NCBI GenBank assembly: GCA_029432775.1
Contig: JAROAZ010000026.1
Span: forward strand, 34,285-98,284
DNA length: 64,000 bases
Reading direction: 5' to 3'
From: Pontiellaceae bacterium B12227
GTDB lineage: Bacteria; Verrucomicrobiota; Kiritimatiellia; Kiritimatiellales; Pontiellaceae
The notes below the pieces were generated by a model, which did not search any database, had not been told where the DNA came from, and saw only the letters and a list, made by a program, of their open reading frames with translations. A program made the translations under genes and the position numbers. This document shows, piece by piece, positions 15,937-24,331 of the stretch. Within the stretch, counting starts at the first letter, position 1; every line of letters starts with the position of its first letter.

Positions 15937-16566
15937 TCAACCTCGATAGAGGCCATGCTCAAAAATGTACATTTCCACTTGCGAAGGAACCAGATACCTG
16001 ATGCCTAAACCCTCCGCAACGCGCATCCGCACCTCGGAAGAAGATATTCCCACCATATGGGACTCAAAAGCGTTATCTAATACCCGCTTTTTATGATGCT
16101 CCGGAAGTTTTACTTTCTGCTGAATCTGCAGGAAATCACTTTCCCCGGGCCGCATGAACGACGCAACCTCGCATAGCTCCAACAATTCGTCAACATTGTA
16201 CCAATTATGCAGATCAACCAAGGTATCACTTCCAACAATGAGTACTAAGTCCGAATCCGAATAATCCTCGCGAAAATCACACAGCGTATCAAAGGTGTAA
16301 GAGACTCCTCCCCGACTCACTTCAATGTCCGAAACACTGAACCGAAGATCAGACTCAACAGCCGAGTTAAGCATGTTGAGCCTGTGCTGCGCTGAACTCT
16401 GCTGGAGGTGCTGTTTATGAGGAGGGATTGCAGCAGGAATAAATATTACTTCATCCAGGTCCAGCTTTTCAGCGGCATCCTGAGCAACGACGAGGTGCCC
16501 CATGTGAACCGGATCGAACGTTCCTCCGAATAGGCCTATCCGTTTAGTGGACGGTTGCAGCTCCAT
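15937..16566 (-). CDS. nadD: Nicotinate-nucleotide adenylyltransferase
   Basis: The 209-residue enzyme adenylates nicotinate mononucleotide in NAD synthesis. It has the nucleotidyltransferase motif GLFGGTFDPVHMGHLVVAQ, the DLVLIVGSDTL segment and the C-terminal ISSSEVRMR motif. The ATG at 16566 has AGGA six bases upstream; an in-frame TTG at 16587 is less likely. It heads the run nadD-rsfS-cysS-tmk-holB, which may be read through from the polysaccharide genes just upstream. Confidence 0.96.
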   Translation of the reverse strand: MELQPSTKRIGLFGGTFDPVHMGHLVVAQDAAEKLDLDEVIFIPAAIPPHKQHLQQSSAQHRLNMLNSAVESDLRFSVSDIEVSRGGVSYTFDTLCDFREDYSDSDLVLIVGSDTLVDLHNWYNVDELLELCEVASFMRPGESDFLQIQQKVKLPEHHKKRVLDNAFESHMVGISSSEVRMRVAEGLGIRYLVPSQVEMYIFEHGLYRG

Positions 16567-16596
16567 TCCAAATCCTGAGTTTTCCAATCGAAACGA

Positions 16597-17223
16597 TTAG
16601 AACATCTTCTGCCAGACTTTAATGACATCGCCGGCCTCAATCTTCACATCAAGAGAGGGATCTTTTTCCAGCTTCTTGATGTCAAACGTATAAACCTTGC
16701 CGTGCCGAACGATTGTTACTTTCCTCAAATTAGCAAAGGCAGTAGGACCTCTGGCACCGGCAATCGCCTGCAACAGGGTTGTACCGCTGGAAAGCGGGAA
16801 CTGTCCGGGTTGGTTGATCTCACCCTGTACATAAAACACCTTGGCGGTCATGGTCACGTTTACCGAGACATTCTTATAAATTCCACCCTCGACATAAAGA
16901 CGCTCAATTTCGGCCTCTAAAGCGGATGTGGTTATTCCGGCCGCCTTAATGGGATCGGCAATGTGCAGCAGACTAATTTCACCATTTTCGTCCACCACAA
17001 CCTCAAGTGCCTGCTGCTCAACAACCCCGCTGAAGCGGATGTACAGAGGATCAAGCGTTTTGATGGTGTAACCACCGACATACTCGCTTTCCCCGGAGTC
17101 AAAACCTGCCGAGGACGTAGGTAGACTTACTACATTCTCAGGCCCACCATTAATCGGTTGGATCACACATCCCGTAAAGAGGATCGGAAGAACTAAAATT
17201 ACTGAAACAAAAAACTTACGCAT
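16597..17223 (-). CDS. Wza-like polysaccharide export lipoprotein
   Basis: The 208-residue protein has a lipoprotein signal (MRKFFVSVILVLPILFTGC, lipobox LFTG-C19). A Poly_export domain follows (KTLDPLYIRFSGV at about residue 55, then DENGEISLLHIADPIKAAG), with one SLBB-type region (FYVQGEINQPGQFPLSSG) and a C-terminal EAGDVIKVWQ. It is shorter than E. coli Wza (about 380 residues) and has a single SLBB repeat, as in many non-enteric systems. It should form the outer membrane/periplasmic exit for an exopolysaccharide. It lies 26 bases after the tyrosine autokinase gene. Confidence 0.92.
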   Translation of the reverse strand: MRKFFVSVILVLPILFTGCVIQPINGGPENVVSLPTSSAGFDSGESEYVGGYTIKTLDPLYIRFSGVVEQQALEVVVDENGEISLLHIADPIKAAGITTSALEAEIERLYVEGGIYKNVSVNVTMTAKVFYVQGEINQPGQFPLSSGTTLLQAIAGARGPTAFANLRKVTIVRHGKVYTFDIKKLEKDPSLDVKIEAGDVIKVWQKMF

Positions 17224-17249
17224 TATATCAATTCCCAGCTGGCTAATAG

Positions 17250-19343
17250 TTAAACGTCATCGTCCATTGGCACTTCACTCTGTGAACTATGGTAATAATC
17301 AGAATAGTAAGAGTGGTAATAGTAGTAGTAATCATCACGCATGATGTTGATGTTATTCAATACGGCTCCGATTACGTTCACACCTAGGGCTTCAATCATC
17401 CCCTTGGCTTTCATCAGCATATCACGTGGATACTTACGGTACTGAACAACAATAATCGCACCGTCGGTTTCCTTGGCAATAATCGAAGAATCACTGATAC
17501 CGACCAACGGGGGCGTATCAATCAGAACAACATCGTATTTCGATTTCAAACTGGTTACCAGTTCCCCAATACGTTTCGGGTCCAAAACACCAAGAGAAGT
17601 TCGAGGCAAACGTCCACTGGGCAGGAAATGCAGGTTAGGAACACTGGTGGCTTTAATCGCCTCTTCAACCGGTACGTCGCGCAAAAGCACATTGGTTAAA
17701 CCAAAGCGGTTGGAAACACCCAGAATTGTGTGCTGCACAGGACGACGTAAGTCGGCGTCAATTAGCAGGACTTTCTCTCCCTGCTGGGCACTCACAAAAG
17801 CCAGGTTAAACACCGTCGTAGATTTACCTTCACCAGCCCCCCCGGAAAGTACCGAAAACGCACCACGATGAGAACCGCCTTCAGTAAATGCAAGATTCGT
17901 TCTCAATACCCGATAGGCTTCAGCATGTTCACTGTCAGGTCCTTCCTCAATCAAAGGTCGCACTTTCTGCGGAATCAAACCAAGCACCGGAAGCCCGAGA
18001 ATACGCTCAACATCATCAGCCGTCTTGATGGACGTATCCAGATATTCGATGAAGTAGGCTAAACCAACACCGGCACCGAGCCCCACAAAGATACTCAAAA
18101 GAACATTCATGAAAAGGTTCGGGCTTACCGGACGTCGGTTTGGCTCAGCAACATCAATGATGTCCACGGGATTCCGCGGAACCTCCAGGGTAATGATTTC
18201 CTGACGGTGCTTCGATTTAAGCTGGTTATAGATAAAACGTTCTGTTTCAAGGTCATTCTGTGCATTGCGGAATGGACGGTATTTGGTACCTTGAGACTCA
18301 ATCGTGTCCGAACGAACCGTAGCCAGAACTTTGGTTAAGCTTTCAAAGTTATTTTTTGCAATCATATACTCTGTCTGCAAACCGTTCCGGAGCGCCTGAA
18401 GCCTTTGCTTGAGAGCCTCTTCGAGCTTCTGTTTCTGCAATATATAGCGTTTAACCTCGGGATGGTTAGCGCCGTAATCCGCATCCAAAGAACTCAACTG
18501 AACATCAATGTCCTGGAGCTGCTGAATGGTAGACATCACACTCTGATCAAAAGTAATGTATGAAGCCCTTTCTATAAGGTCTTTATCATCGAGATTCTCC
18601 AGTATCTGGAGCAGCCCTTCCTTTTCAACCATTTCTTTCTGAGCAAAGAGACGATCCCCTTCAAGCTGTTGCATTCTGATATCGCCGACATCAATGCTGC
18701 CCTCTCCACCAACAACAGCAATATCCAAATCCGAACGAATTCCCTGAACCTTTTCTTCAGCTGCCTCCATACGGGCAAGCTGATCCTTCAGTGCCTCTTC
18801 GATTTTATCGATAGCACCGCGGGCGCTCTTCATAGCTAGATCCAGACGGGAATCACGATAAACTTCAGCAAGCTCATTTGCGATATCTGCAGCTTCTTCA
18901 GGATTATCACGCTTAACACTGATCACAATCAATGAGGTGTCACGTTGCTGAAAAACACTGATACTGTTCTTAAGAATCTTGTAAGCCACTTCTCTCGGAA
19001 GTGTTTCTCCTGCCTTACCCCATTCTTTTTGAAGATCCAGGCGGTTCACCACTTCATAAAGAATGGGCTTCGATTGAAGAATCTCGAACTGCGTTCGAAG
19101 AAAATAGGGATTGTATGATGAATAATAGGTCTGCTGCATAAACGGATTAATTTCCGGAGCATCCTCGGAAACAGCAATACGTACTGATGAAGCGTAGATA
19201 TTTGGTAACATCAAGGTATATACAGTCCCTGTCAGGACCACCAGAATCGCCACAGCAAGAACAATCTCTTTTCTTGACCGTATTACCCGCCAATAGTCGA
19301 GAAAGTGAAGTGTACTCGACTGCTGCGCTGACTCGTTACTCAT
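17250..19343 (-). CDS. Wzc-like polysaccharide co-polymerase and tyrosine autokinase
   Basis: The 697-residue protein joins a Wzz-type chain-length domain (first membrane segment about residues 30-50; coiled-coil periplasmic part; second segment about 410-435, NLFMNVLLSIFVGLGAGVGL) to a cytoplasmic BY-kinase. The kinase has Walker A SGGAGEGKSTT, Walker A' LLIDADLRRP and Walker B VVLIDTPPLVG. The tail is a tyrosine cluster (about nine Tyr in the last 30 residues), the autophosphorylation site. It controls polymer length and export with the Wza-like protein. No glycosyltransferases, Wzx or Wzy are encoded nearby, so the biosynthetic genes must lie elsewhere. Confidence 0.95.
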   Translation of the reverse strand: MSNESAQQSSTLHFLDYWRVIRSRKEIVLAVAILVVLTGTVYTLMLPNIYASSVRIAVSEDAPEINPFMQQTYYSSYNPYFLRTQFEILQSKPILYEVVNRLDLQKEWGKAGETLPREVAYKILKNSISVFQQRDTSLIVISVKRDNPEEAADIANELAEVYRDSRLDLAMKSARGAIDKIEEALKDQLARMEAAEEKVQGIRSDLDIAVVGGEGSIDVGDIRMQQLEGDRLFAQKEMVEKEGLLQILENLDDKDLIERASYITFDQSVMSTIQQLQDIDVQLSSLDADYGANHPEVKRYILQKQKLEEALKQRLQALRNGLQTEYMIAKNNFESLTKVLATVRSDTIESQGTKYRPFRNAQNDLETERFIYNQLKSKHRQEIITLEVPRNPVDIIDVAEPNRRPVSPNLFMNVLLSIFVGLGAGVGLAYFIEYLDTSIKTADDVERILGLPVLGLIPQKVRPLIEEGPDSEHAEAYRVLRTNLAFTEGGSHRGAFSVLSGGAGEGKSTTVFNLAFVSAQQGEKVLLIDADLRRPVQHTILGVSNRFGLTNVLLRDVPVEEAIKATSVPNLHFLPSGRLPRTSLGVLDPKRIGELVTSLKSKYDVVLIDTPPLVGISDSSIIAKETDGAIIVVQYRKYPRDMLMKAKGMIEALGVNVIGAVLNNINIMRDDYYYYYHSYYSDYYHSSQSEVPMDDDV

Positions 19344-19371
19344 AAAGCGTACTCCCGTTCAAAAATTAAGA

Positions 19372-19393
19372 TGGTGAAGGTAAACCTTCACCA
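19372..19393. promoter_or_regulatory. Hairpin between the beta-barrel gene and the autokinase gene
   Basis: GGTGAAGG and CCTTCACC form an 8-bp stem (9 bp with a flanking T-A pair) with a four-base TAAA loop, in the 86-base gap upstream of the Wzc-like gene. There is no T-run, so it is not a clear terminator. It could stabilise the processed upstream mRNA or attenuate expression between the two genes. Confidence 0.5.
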
Positions 19394-19429
19394 CCTTGTC
19401 ATTCAAATCAAATCTACAAGATTAAAGCG

Positions 19430-20632
19430 TTATAGACGCAGTCTCCACGCGCAATCAATACGGTTGCCATCAAATTCAGACAGCCCACCTGTAGTGGTCC
19501 GGGTGCGGAACAGATATCCTGCTTCCAGAAAGTTATTGCGATTAACCTGATACGCACAACGCAATCCCAACGTCAGATAGTTATCCTTCGCATCAGAGAT
19601 AGGTGCCCCATTTATGGTACTGTAGGAGCTATCGTAAAAACTGTATATATAGTTGAAGCTACCGGATAATGAAATTTTGGCGGTGATATCCCTACGCACA
19701 CCGAACCCGAGATTAAATTGATCCTGCGCATTGTAGATCGAGTTCTCAGCACGTGCCAGAGAGTATCCCAGCGAGGAAGTGAAACTTGTTCGAGCAGAAG
19801 GGTTCACTTCCAGCCCGGCCTGAACATAAGGAGAAGTAGTATCTTCACTACCACCAACCTGATCAATAGAAGACATGGAAACACCAAGGCGTCCAAACCC
19901 CGTTACCTGGGGATTGAAATTCTGATCCACCCCTGCCAGCAGAGTGATTGAATCATACCCTCCACGATCGCCATCATAGGTCAGGTCAGAATAATTTACT
20001 GCTCCCATAACCTGGGTTTTATTCGGTTTGAGCTGCCGGAAGTAGGATGCATCCGCTTTAAAACGGTTGTAGTCATTACCGCCGGTCTGCGTCACGTCTT
20101 GCCATTCCCCATAGGAATTGTCATCCCAAATTCGGAACTCATATCCTAAACCAACTTTAAGAAAGCTCACGTCATTCAACGTGTAATCAATGGCACCATT
20201 AAGATCATTCTCATAATAGTTTTGGTTCGTATCTCTCGGAGCACCACCTATAGAACCAGCCTGCCCTTCTTTCTGCTGATATCTGAACCGATCAGATAAG
20301 GTAAGGAAAGCCCGTGATGACAAAGCATGATTCAAACGAGCATATAAGCTCTGGTAGGTAACCATTTCCGGATCAGCATCAAACCGATATTGGAATTCAG
20401 GCTCCCAGTAGATCAACGCATCTGTACGGGATGAAAAATTTAGCTTTGCAGACAGATTTACGATATCTGTGATGAACATCGAATCCGTCTTCTCTTTCGT
20501 TGAGTAGATATTATCGTCATACCCAACACGCACATGGTTTTGAAATCTAATTACGCGTTCTTTAGCTGCAAAAGATGTTGCAGAAACAAGCGAAAGAGCA
20601 ATGAGCACCTGAAGTGATCTTGTCGTCATCAT
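19430..20632 (-). CDS. Outer membrane beta-barrel protein of the polysaccharide cluster
   Basis: The 400-residue protein has a signal peptide (MMTTRSLQVLIALSLVSATS, cut near SFA-AK) and then alternating polar/apolar strands with aromatic ends (VRVGYDDNIYS, LIYWEPEFQYRF, FLKVGLGYEFR, YLTLGLRCAYQV). It ends in CAWRLRL. About 16-18 strands can be guessed. Such barrels beside Wza/Wzc genes are taken to support exopolysaccharide export or anchoring. The exact family cannot be named from sequence alone. It is encoded between the small secreted proteins and the autokinase. Confidence 0.75.
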   Translation of the reverse strand: MMTTRSLQVLIALSLVSATSFAAKERVIRFQNHVRVGYDDNIYSTKEKTDSMFITDIVNLSAKLNFSSRTDALIYWEPEFQYRFDADPEMVTYQSLYARLNHALSSRAFLTLSDRFRYQQKEGQAGSIGGAPRDTNQNYYENDLNGAIDYTLNDVSFLKVGLGYEFRIWDDNSYGEWQDVTQTGGNDYNRFKADASYFRQLKPNKTQVMGAVNYSDLTYDGDRGGYDSITLLAGVDQNFNPQVTGFGRLGVSMSSIDQVGGSEDTTSPYVQAGLEVNPSARTSFTSSLGYSLARAENSIYNAQDQFNLGFGVRRDITAKISLSGSFNYIYSFYDSSYSTINGAPISDAKDNYLTLGLRCAYQVNRNNFLEAGYLFRTRTTTGGLSEFDGNRIDCAWRLRL

Positions 20633-20683
20633 ATATAACTCCCTTAAAACAACCTGAATATAAAAATTATTGCCCCAACAGAC

Positions 20684-21247
20684 TTATTCCGGCGTAGCAT
20701 CCCTATCACCCGGCGTCACACCGGAAGACCAGTTGTTACCGAAATGATTCTGATAGAAATTACGCATAAGTCTGGAATTCCAAGGAACATCGTACATGTT
20801 CGGCGGATCATATGGACGCCCCGCTCCACCACCCGTGTTCTTTTTGGACTCTTTCCATTCCTTAACTGCATTAACCACTTCTTCCGGAATGACTCCATTT
20901 AGCGCATCAGCAGCTTTTTCCAGCGATGCCATGAGATCATCCGCAGCAGATTTAGCGGTATCTTCATCACCGTTGGCCAGAGCGCGCTCCATTTCGGAGA
21001 ATGCTTCCTGAGCCTGGGCCATTGCAGCATCTACCGCATCGGATCGTTTTCCCGCTTCAGCAATGTCATCGACATTGCCCCCATTTGCTGCTTCGGAAAG
21101 ATTCGCTTTTGCCTGAACAGAAATCGATCCGATTTCCGCCAGATTGCCGGCCGCAGTTGCCGGATCCACAGCCGCCATCGAAGTCGACACCATCAACCCT
21201 GCGATTGTGCAGGTTGAACCAATAATATATTTTGAAAGCTTAGTCAT
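20684..21247 (-). CDS. Small secreted Ala-rich helical protein, function unknown
   Basis: The 187-residue protein has a signal peptide (MTKLSKYIIGSTCTIAGLMV, cut after SMA). A helical Ala/Glu/Asp-rich region follows (about residues 30-130, for example AQAQEAFSEMERALANGDED), then a Gly-Pro linker and an aromatic tail (RPYDPPNMYDVPWNSRLMRN...FGNNWSSG). It is encoded 11 bases after another Ala-rich secreted protein and 51 bases before the barrel gene. No known domain is recognised. The helical part followed by a Tyr/Trp/Asn-rich tail suggests a periplasmic or matrix-associated structural role, which is an inference. Confidence 0.75.
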   Translation of the reverse strand: MTKLSKYIIGSTCTIAGLMVSTSMAAVDPATAAGNLAEIGSISVQAKANLSEAANGGNVDDIAEAGKRSDAVDAAMAQAQEAFSEMERALANGDEDTAKSAADDLMASLEKAADALNGVIPEEVVNAVKEWKESKKNTGGGAGRPYDPPNMYDVPWNSRLMRNFYQNHFGNNWSSGVTPGDRDATPE

Positions 21248-21258
21248 GATGAACTCCT

Positions 21259-21828
21259 TTATTTGGAATACTTCTGCGCAATCAATGTTTTAACGCGCTC
21301 GTAGTTAAACTGCACCTGGGAAGATGATGCAAGAGCATCCTGCATCGCCGTACGAATAATATCGAGAGCTTCCGTTTTTTCGGCAGCAATCGCATCAATG
21401 TACGTAAGAGCAATCTGCACCACCTTAGCTCCTGACAACGCAACTCCGGCATTAACCTTTGCAAGCAGCGCATAGTCATTCGCAATGGACTCATTAGTGG
21501 CCGATCCAATTTTCGAGGCACTCTCTTTTGCGCCTTTCAACGAATCAATAGCAATCTTCCAGTTTTCAGAGGCCGCCTCAACCACCTGAGCCACATCCGG
21601 CATAAGGGGAGAATCACTTGGGATCTGAGCGATAATCTGCTTGCCAGCCTCAATAGCAACCCTGGCTTTTTCGACTTCAACCTCGGCATTTGCGATGGCT
21701 GCCTGAGCCTGACTAGAGATGGTAGACGCAGATTCTGCGCTGGCTTCCTGTGCATACGTTGAGCAAAAAGTCACGCTGCCAACCAAAGCAACGGCTACCA
21801 AACCAATGGTTACATTATGTTTTATCAT
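21259..21828 (-). CDS. Small secreted Ala-rich helical protein, function unknown
   Basis: The 189-residue protein has a signal peptide (MIKHNVTIGLVAVALVGSVT, cut near TYA-QE). Almost uninterrupted amphipathic helix follows (ANAEVEVEKARVAIEAGKQI, ALTYIDAIAAEKTEALDIIR), rich in Ala, Glu, Ser and Lys. It resembles its downstream neighbour in layout but lacks the aromatic tail. The two may be distant paralogues or partners forming a helical bundle. Its place in the export cluster suggests involvement with the exopolysaccharide, but no family is recognised. Confidence 0.75.
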   Translation of the reverse strand: MIKHNVTIGLVAVALVGSVTFCSTYAQEASAESASTISSQAQAAIANAEVEVEKARVAIEAGKQIIAQIPSDSPLMPDVAQVVEAASENWKIAIDSLKGAKESASKIGSATNESIANDYALLAKVNAGVALSGAKVVQIALTYIDAIAAEKTEALDIIRTAMQDALASSSQVQFNYERVKTLIAQKYSK

Positions 21829-21890
21829 GCCTTAATCCTTAAGTTAAGTTTCCTACGAATATAAAAAATCTGATTCCAACGCAAGTAAAA

Positions 21891-22349
21891 CTAATGATTT
21901 AACTCCTGAGCATATCTCAATGCCTGAATCACAGCTTTGTAACCTTCCGCATAATCTATACCCTCTAAGATACAGAAATCTTTCCAGGAATCAACGTCTT
22001 TCGGCAACAGAACCTTACCCGCAAAGAAACGAGCTTCACCAGTAAAAACAAGCTCAATCTGGCCCATAACCCTTGCACAATCATCCAACGTAAACTCAAC
22101 CCCATTAACCACTTCTAATAACCCAAAAAATATGCCATTTTTATTCATAAACGAAACGCACTCATTAAGATTTGCTTCCGGCAACACATAACGATCAAAT
22201 AATCCTGAATGTTTTGCAAAAATCACTGCCGCATCTGCATGGGTAGGAATAAGCCGCTTCTCAGCCTCCTGAGCCGAAACAGAACAAGCGAAAAAGACAC
22301 CTATTACGAATAAAAAAACAGGTATATTACGCTGAATATTTTGCATCAT
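21891..22349 (-). CDS. Secreted protein of unknown function at the head of the polysaccharide cluster
   Basis: Starting at the ATG at 22349 (GGAG about 10 bases upstream; an in-frame ATG at 22364 is also possible) the protein has about 152 residues and a signal peptide (RNIPVFLFVIGVFFACSVSA). The mature part is acidic with three cysteines (NECVSF, DDCARV, DFCILEG), of which two may pair in the periplasm. No family is recognised. It is the first gene of the leftward run through the Ala-rich proteins and the export genes, and shares a 93-base divergent promoter region with rnhC. Confidence 0.7.
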   Translation of the reverse strand: MMQNIQRNIPVFLFVIGVFFACSVSAQEAEKRLIPTHADAAVIFAKHSGLFDRYVLPEANLNECVSFMNKNGIFFGLLEVVNGVEFTLDDCARVMGQIELVFTGEARFFAGKVLLPKDVDSWKDFCILEGIDYAEGYKAVIQALRYAQELNH

Positions 22350-22442
22350 ATTCTCAAACTCCATCCACTTAGTTAAAAATATAGTCTACTTACTGATAAT
22401 TCTTCTGGTATGAACTGCTCACTTATTTACACGGGACAGGAC

Positions 22443-23390
22443 ATGAAAACCAATTCTTTTACATTCAAACTCAATCAGCAACAGCAAGACGAAACATTCA
22501 GTTTACTTAACAACTCAAAATATGAGCCAAAAGATGTACCGCATACCCGTATTGCTGTCGCCCTGCCGGACTGCCGGATTAATCTCTATAACTCGGGAAA
22601 ACTTCTGGTTCAGGGCAAAGCGGCGCAGGAATGGATCACCTTCACCCTTGAAACTGAAATTCTAAAAGAAGCCCAATTAGGTTACGAAGAACTGCAGGAT
22701 CCGGAAGCTTACAAACCGCACATGGGAATCGATGAAAGCGGCAAAGGCGACTTTTTCGGACCGCTGGTTATTGCTTCAGCATTTGTAAACGAAGAACTGG
22801 TTGAAAAACTTCGCGACATGGGCGTGCGCGACTCAAAAAAGATATCATCAGACAATGTGGCGTTGAACATGGCCCGCGATATTAAGAAACTCCTGGGGAA
22901 CCGCTGCGCCATGGTCACGATTGGTCCCCGCTCCTACAACCGCATGTATGCCAAGATTCGAAACGTCAATAAAATGCTGGCATGGGGACACGCGCGGGCT
23001 ATCGAAAATCTTCTTGAAAAAGTTCCGGACTGCCCGCGCGCACTCTCAGACAAATTCGGGCCAACCCATCAAATCGAGCGGGCGCTTTTAGATAAAGGGA
23101 AAAAAATTCAATTAGATCAGCGTACGAAGGCGGAATCTGATCCCGCCGTTGCCGCAGCATCCATTCTCGCCCGGGCGGGATTTCTTTATGCACTCAAAGA
23201 AATCGGAAAAACCCACAATTTTGAAGTTCCGAAAGGTGCATCGGAGAAAGTAAGAAAAGAAGCTGAGAAACTGGTAGCCTATAAAGGCCCCGGCATCCTG
23301 CTGGATACAGCCAAGTGCCATTTCCAAACCACCGACAAGGTGCTGGCAGAAGTCGGCTACTCCAGAAAAGATCTGCCCTCACCCACATAA
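22443..23390 (+). CDS. rnhC: Ribonuclease HIII
   Basis: The 315-residue enzyme degrades RNA in RNA-DNA hybrids. An N-terminal TBP-like substrate-binding domain (about residues 1-85) precedes the RNase H fold with the active-site signature HMGIDESGKGDFFGPLVIAS, where the conserved Asp, Glu and Gly are those of RNases HII/HIII; further acidic residues are in ALSDKFG and KAESDPAVAAASILAR. The N-terminal domain distinguishes it from RNase HII. The ATG at 22443 follows GGACAGGAC. It is transcribed away from the polysaccharide cluster and converges on Exb operon 1. Confidence 0.95.
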   Translation: MKTNSFTFKLNQQQQDETFSLLNNSKYEPKDVPHTRIAVALPDCRINLYNSGKLLVQGKAAQEWITFTLETEILKEAQLGYEELQDPEAYKPHMGIDESGKGDFFGPLVIASAFVNEELVEKLRDMGVRDSKKISSDNVALNMARDIKKLLGNRCAMVTIGPRSYNRMYAKIRNVNKMLAWGHARAIENLLEKVPDCPRALSDKFGPTHQIERALLDKGKKIQLDQRTKAESDPAVAAASILARAGFLYALKEIGKTHNFEVPKGASEKVRKEAEKLVAYKGPGILLDTAKCHFQTTDKVLAEVGYSRKDLPSPT

Positions 23391-23438
23391 TTCCAAGGCA
23401 TGGATAATTCCGATCATTGGAAGCTCCAATAATTGAAA
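23391..23438. repeat. Cluster of three imperfect TTCCAA palindromes
   Basis: Copies at 23391-23405 (two mismatches), 23408-23422 (one, TTCCGA) and 23424-23438 (two) fill the convergent gap between rnhC and Exb operon 1. Confidence 0.65.
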
Positions 23439-23439
23439 C

Positions 23440-23880
23440 TTATTCCACCGAACCGAAGGTGACATTTTTGATCCCGGCACCGGCACAGGCATTCAGCACA
23501 TCAACCACGCGCTCGTGCACAGCATCGTCATCCGCAGCAATAGTGATCATCGCCTTGGACTTGGAAATTTTTGCCGCCTGGCTATAGCGAAGCAAGGTGT
23601 ACTCAAGACCCGCAAGATCACTTTTATCCTGCGAAGCATACACCTTATTGTTCAGTACAATACGCCCATCAGCCAGCACTTCGATAATCTGCTCATCCGG
23701 AATTTCCATCTGAGTCGACACCGAAACAGCTCCCGGCAATGCCAGGTTCAAATCGGCCTCCGGCCGTTTCAACCGGGCACTGACCATAAAATAAATGAGC
23801 AACAGAAAAACCACGTCGATCAGGGGAGCAATCTGCAGCTCCGACTTATCGTTAATCAGTTCATTAACCCAGGCCTTCAT
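23440..23880 (-). CDS. ExbD/TolR-family biopolymer transport protein (second of the operon)
   Basis: The 146-residue protein has one N-terminal membrane segment with the conserved proton-path Asp (APLIDVVFLLLIYFMVSARL) and a periplasmic domain. It should form, with the ExbB protein, a proton-motive-force-driven motor in the inner membrane. It lies 2 bases after another ExbD gene, so the operon encodes two different ExbD chains, possibly forming heterodimers in the ExbB ring. A cluster of three TTCCAA-like palindromes (23391-23438) lies just after its stop. Confidence 0.93.
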   Translation of the reverse strand: MKAWVNELINDKSELQIAPLIDVVFLLLIYFMVSARLKRPEADLNLALPGAVSVSTQMEIPDEQIIEVLADGRIVLNNKVYASQDKSDLAGLEYTLLRYSQAAKISKSKAMITIAADDDAVHERVVDVLNACAGAGIKNVTFGSVE

Positions 23881-23882
23881 GC

Positions 23883-24314
23883 TCAGTTCCCCGACTCAAA
23901 GGTTCCAAAGATCACATTCACCACGCCGCCTTTTGCACAGGCCGCCATGACCTCTTTAACATGTTTATGCTTGGCATACCGATCAGCGCGAAGATAGATC
24001 TCCGCATCCTTATTCTCCATGAGAATTTTCTCAACAACCGGCGTAATCTCCTCGATCTCAAGCACCTTGAGGTTCATGAGAATATCAACATCTTCACCCG
24101 TCGTATCCTGCGAACGAATCGTAATCAATTGCCGTCCACGGGCATTTTCCGGGACAACCGATTTATTCGCAACAGGAAGCTCCACAGGCGTACGATCCAT
24201 CTTCGACATATGCGAAGCGACCATAAAAAAGATAAGAAGCAAGAAAACCATATCAATCATGGGAGCCATGTTGATTTCGTCTTCGCCACCTTCTACTGGA
24301 ATTTTAAATTTCAC
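23883..24314 (-). CDS. ExbD/TolR-family biopolymer transport protein (first of the operon)
   Basis: The 143-residue protein starts MKFKIPVEGGEDEINMAPMI and has the membrane segment with the conserved Asp (MIDMVFLLLIFFMVASHM), followed by a periplasmic domain. It differs clearly from the adjacent ExbD, so this is not a recent duplication. It lies 17 bases after the ExbB gene. With ExbB and the TPR proteins it likely makes a TonB- or Tol-type energised envelope machine. Confidence 0.93.
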   Translation of the reverse strand: MKFKIPVEGGEDEINMAPMIDMVFLLLIFFMVASHMSKMDRTPVELPVANKSVVPENARGRQLITIRSQDTTGEDVDILMNLKVLEIEEITPVVEKILMENKDAEIYLRADRYAKHKHVKEVMAACAKGGVVNVIFGTFESGN

Positions 24315-24331
24315 GGAAAGCCCAAGGAAAC

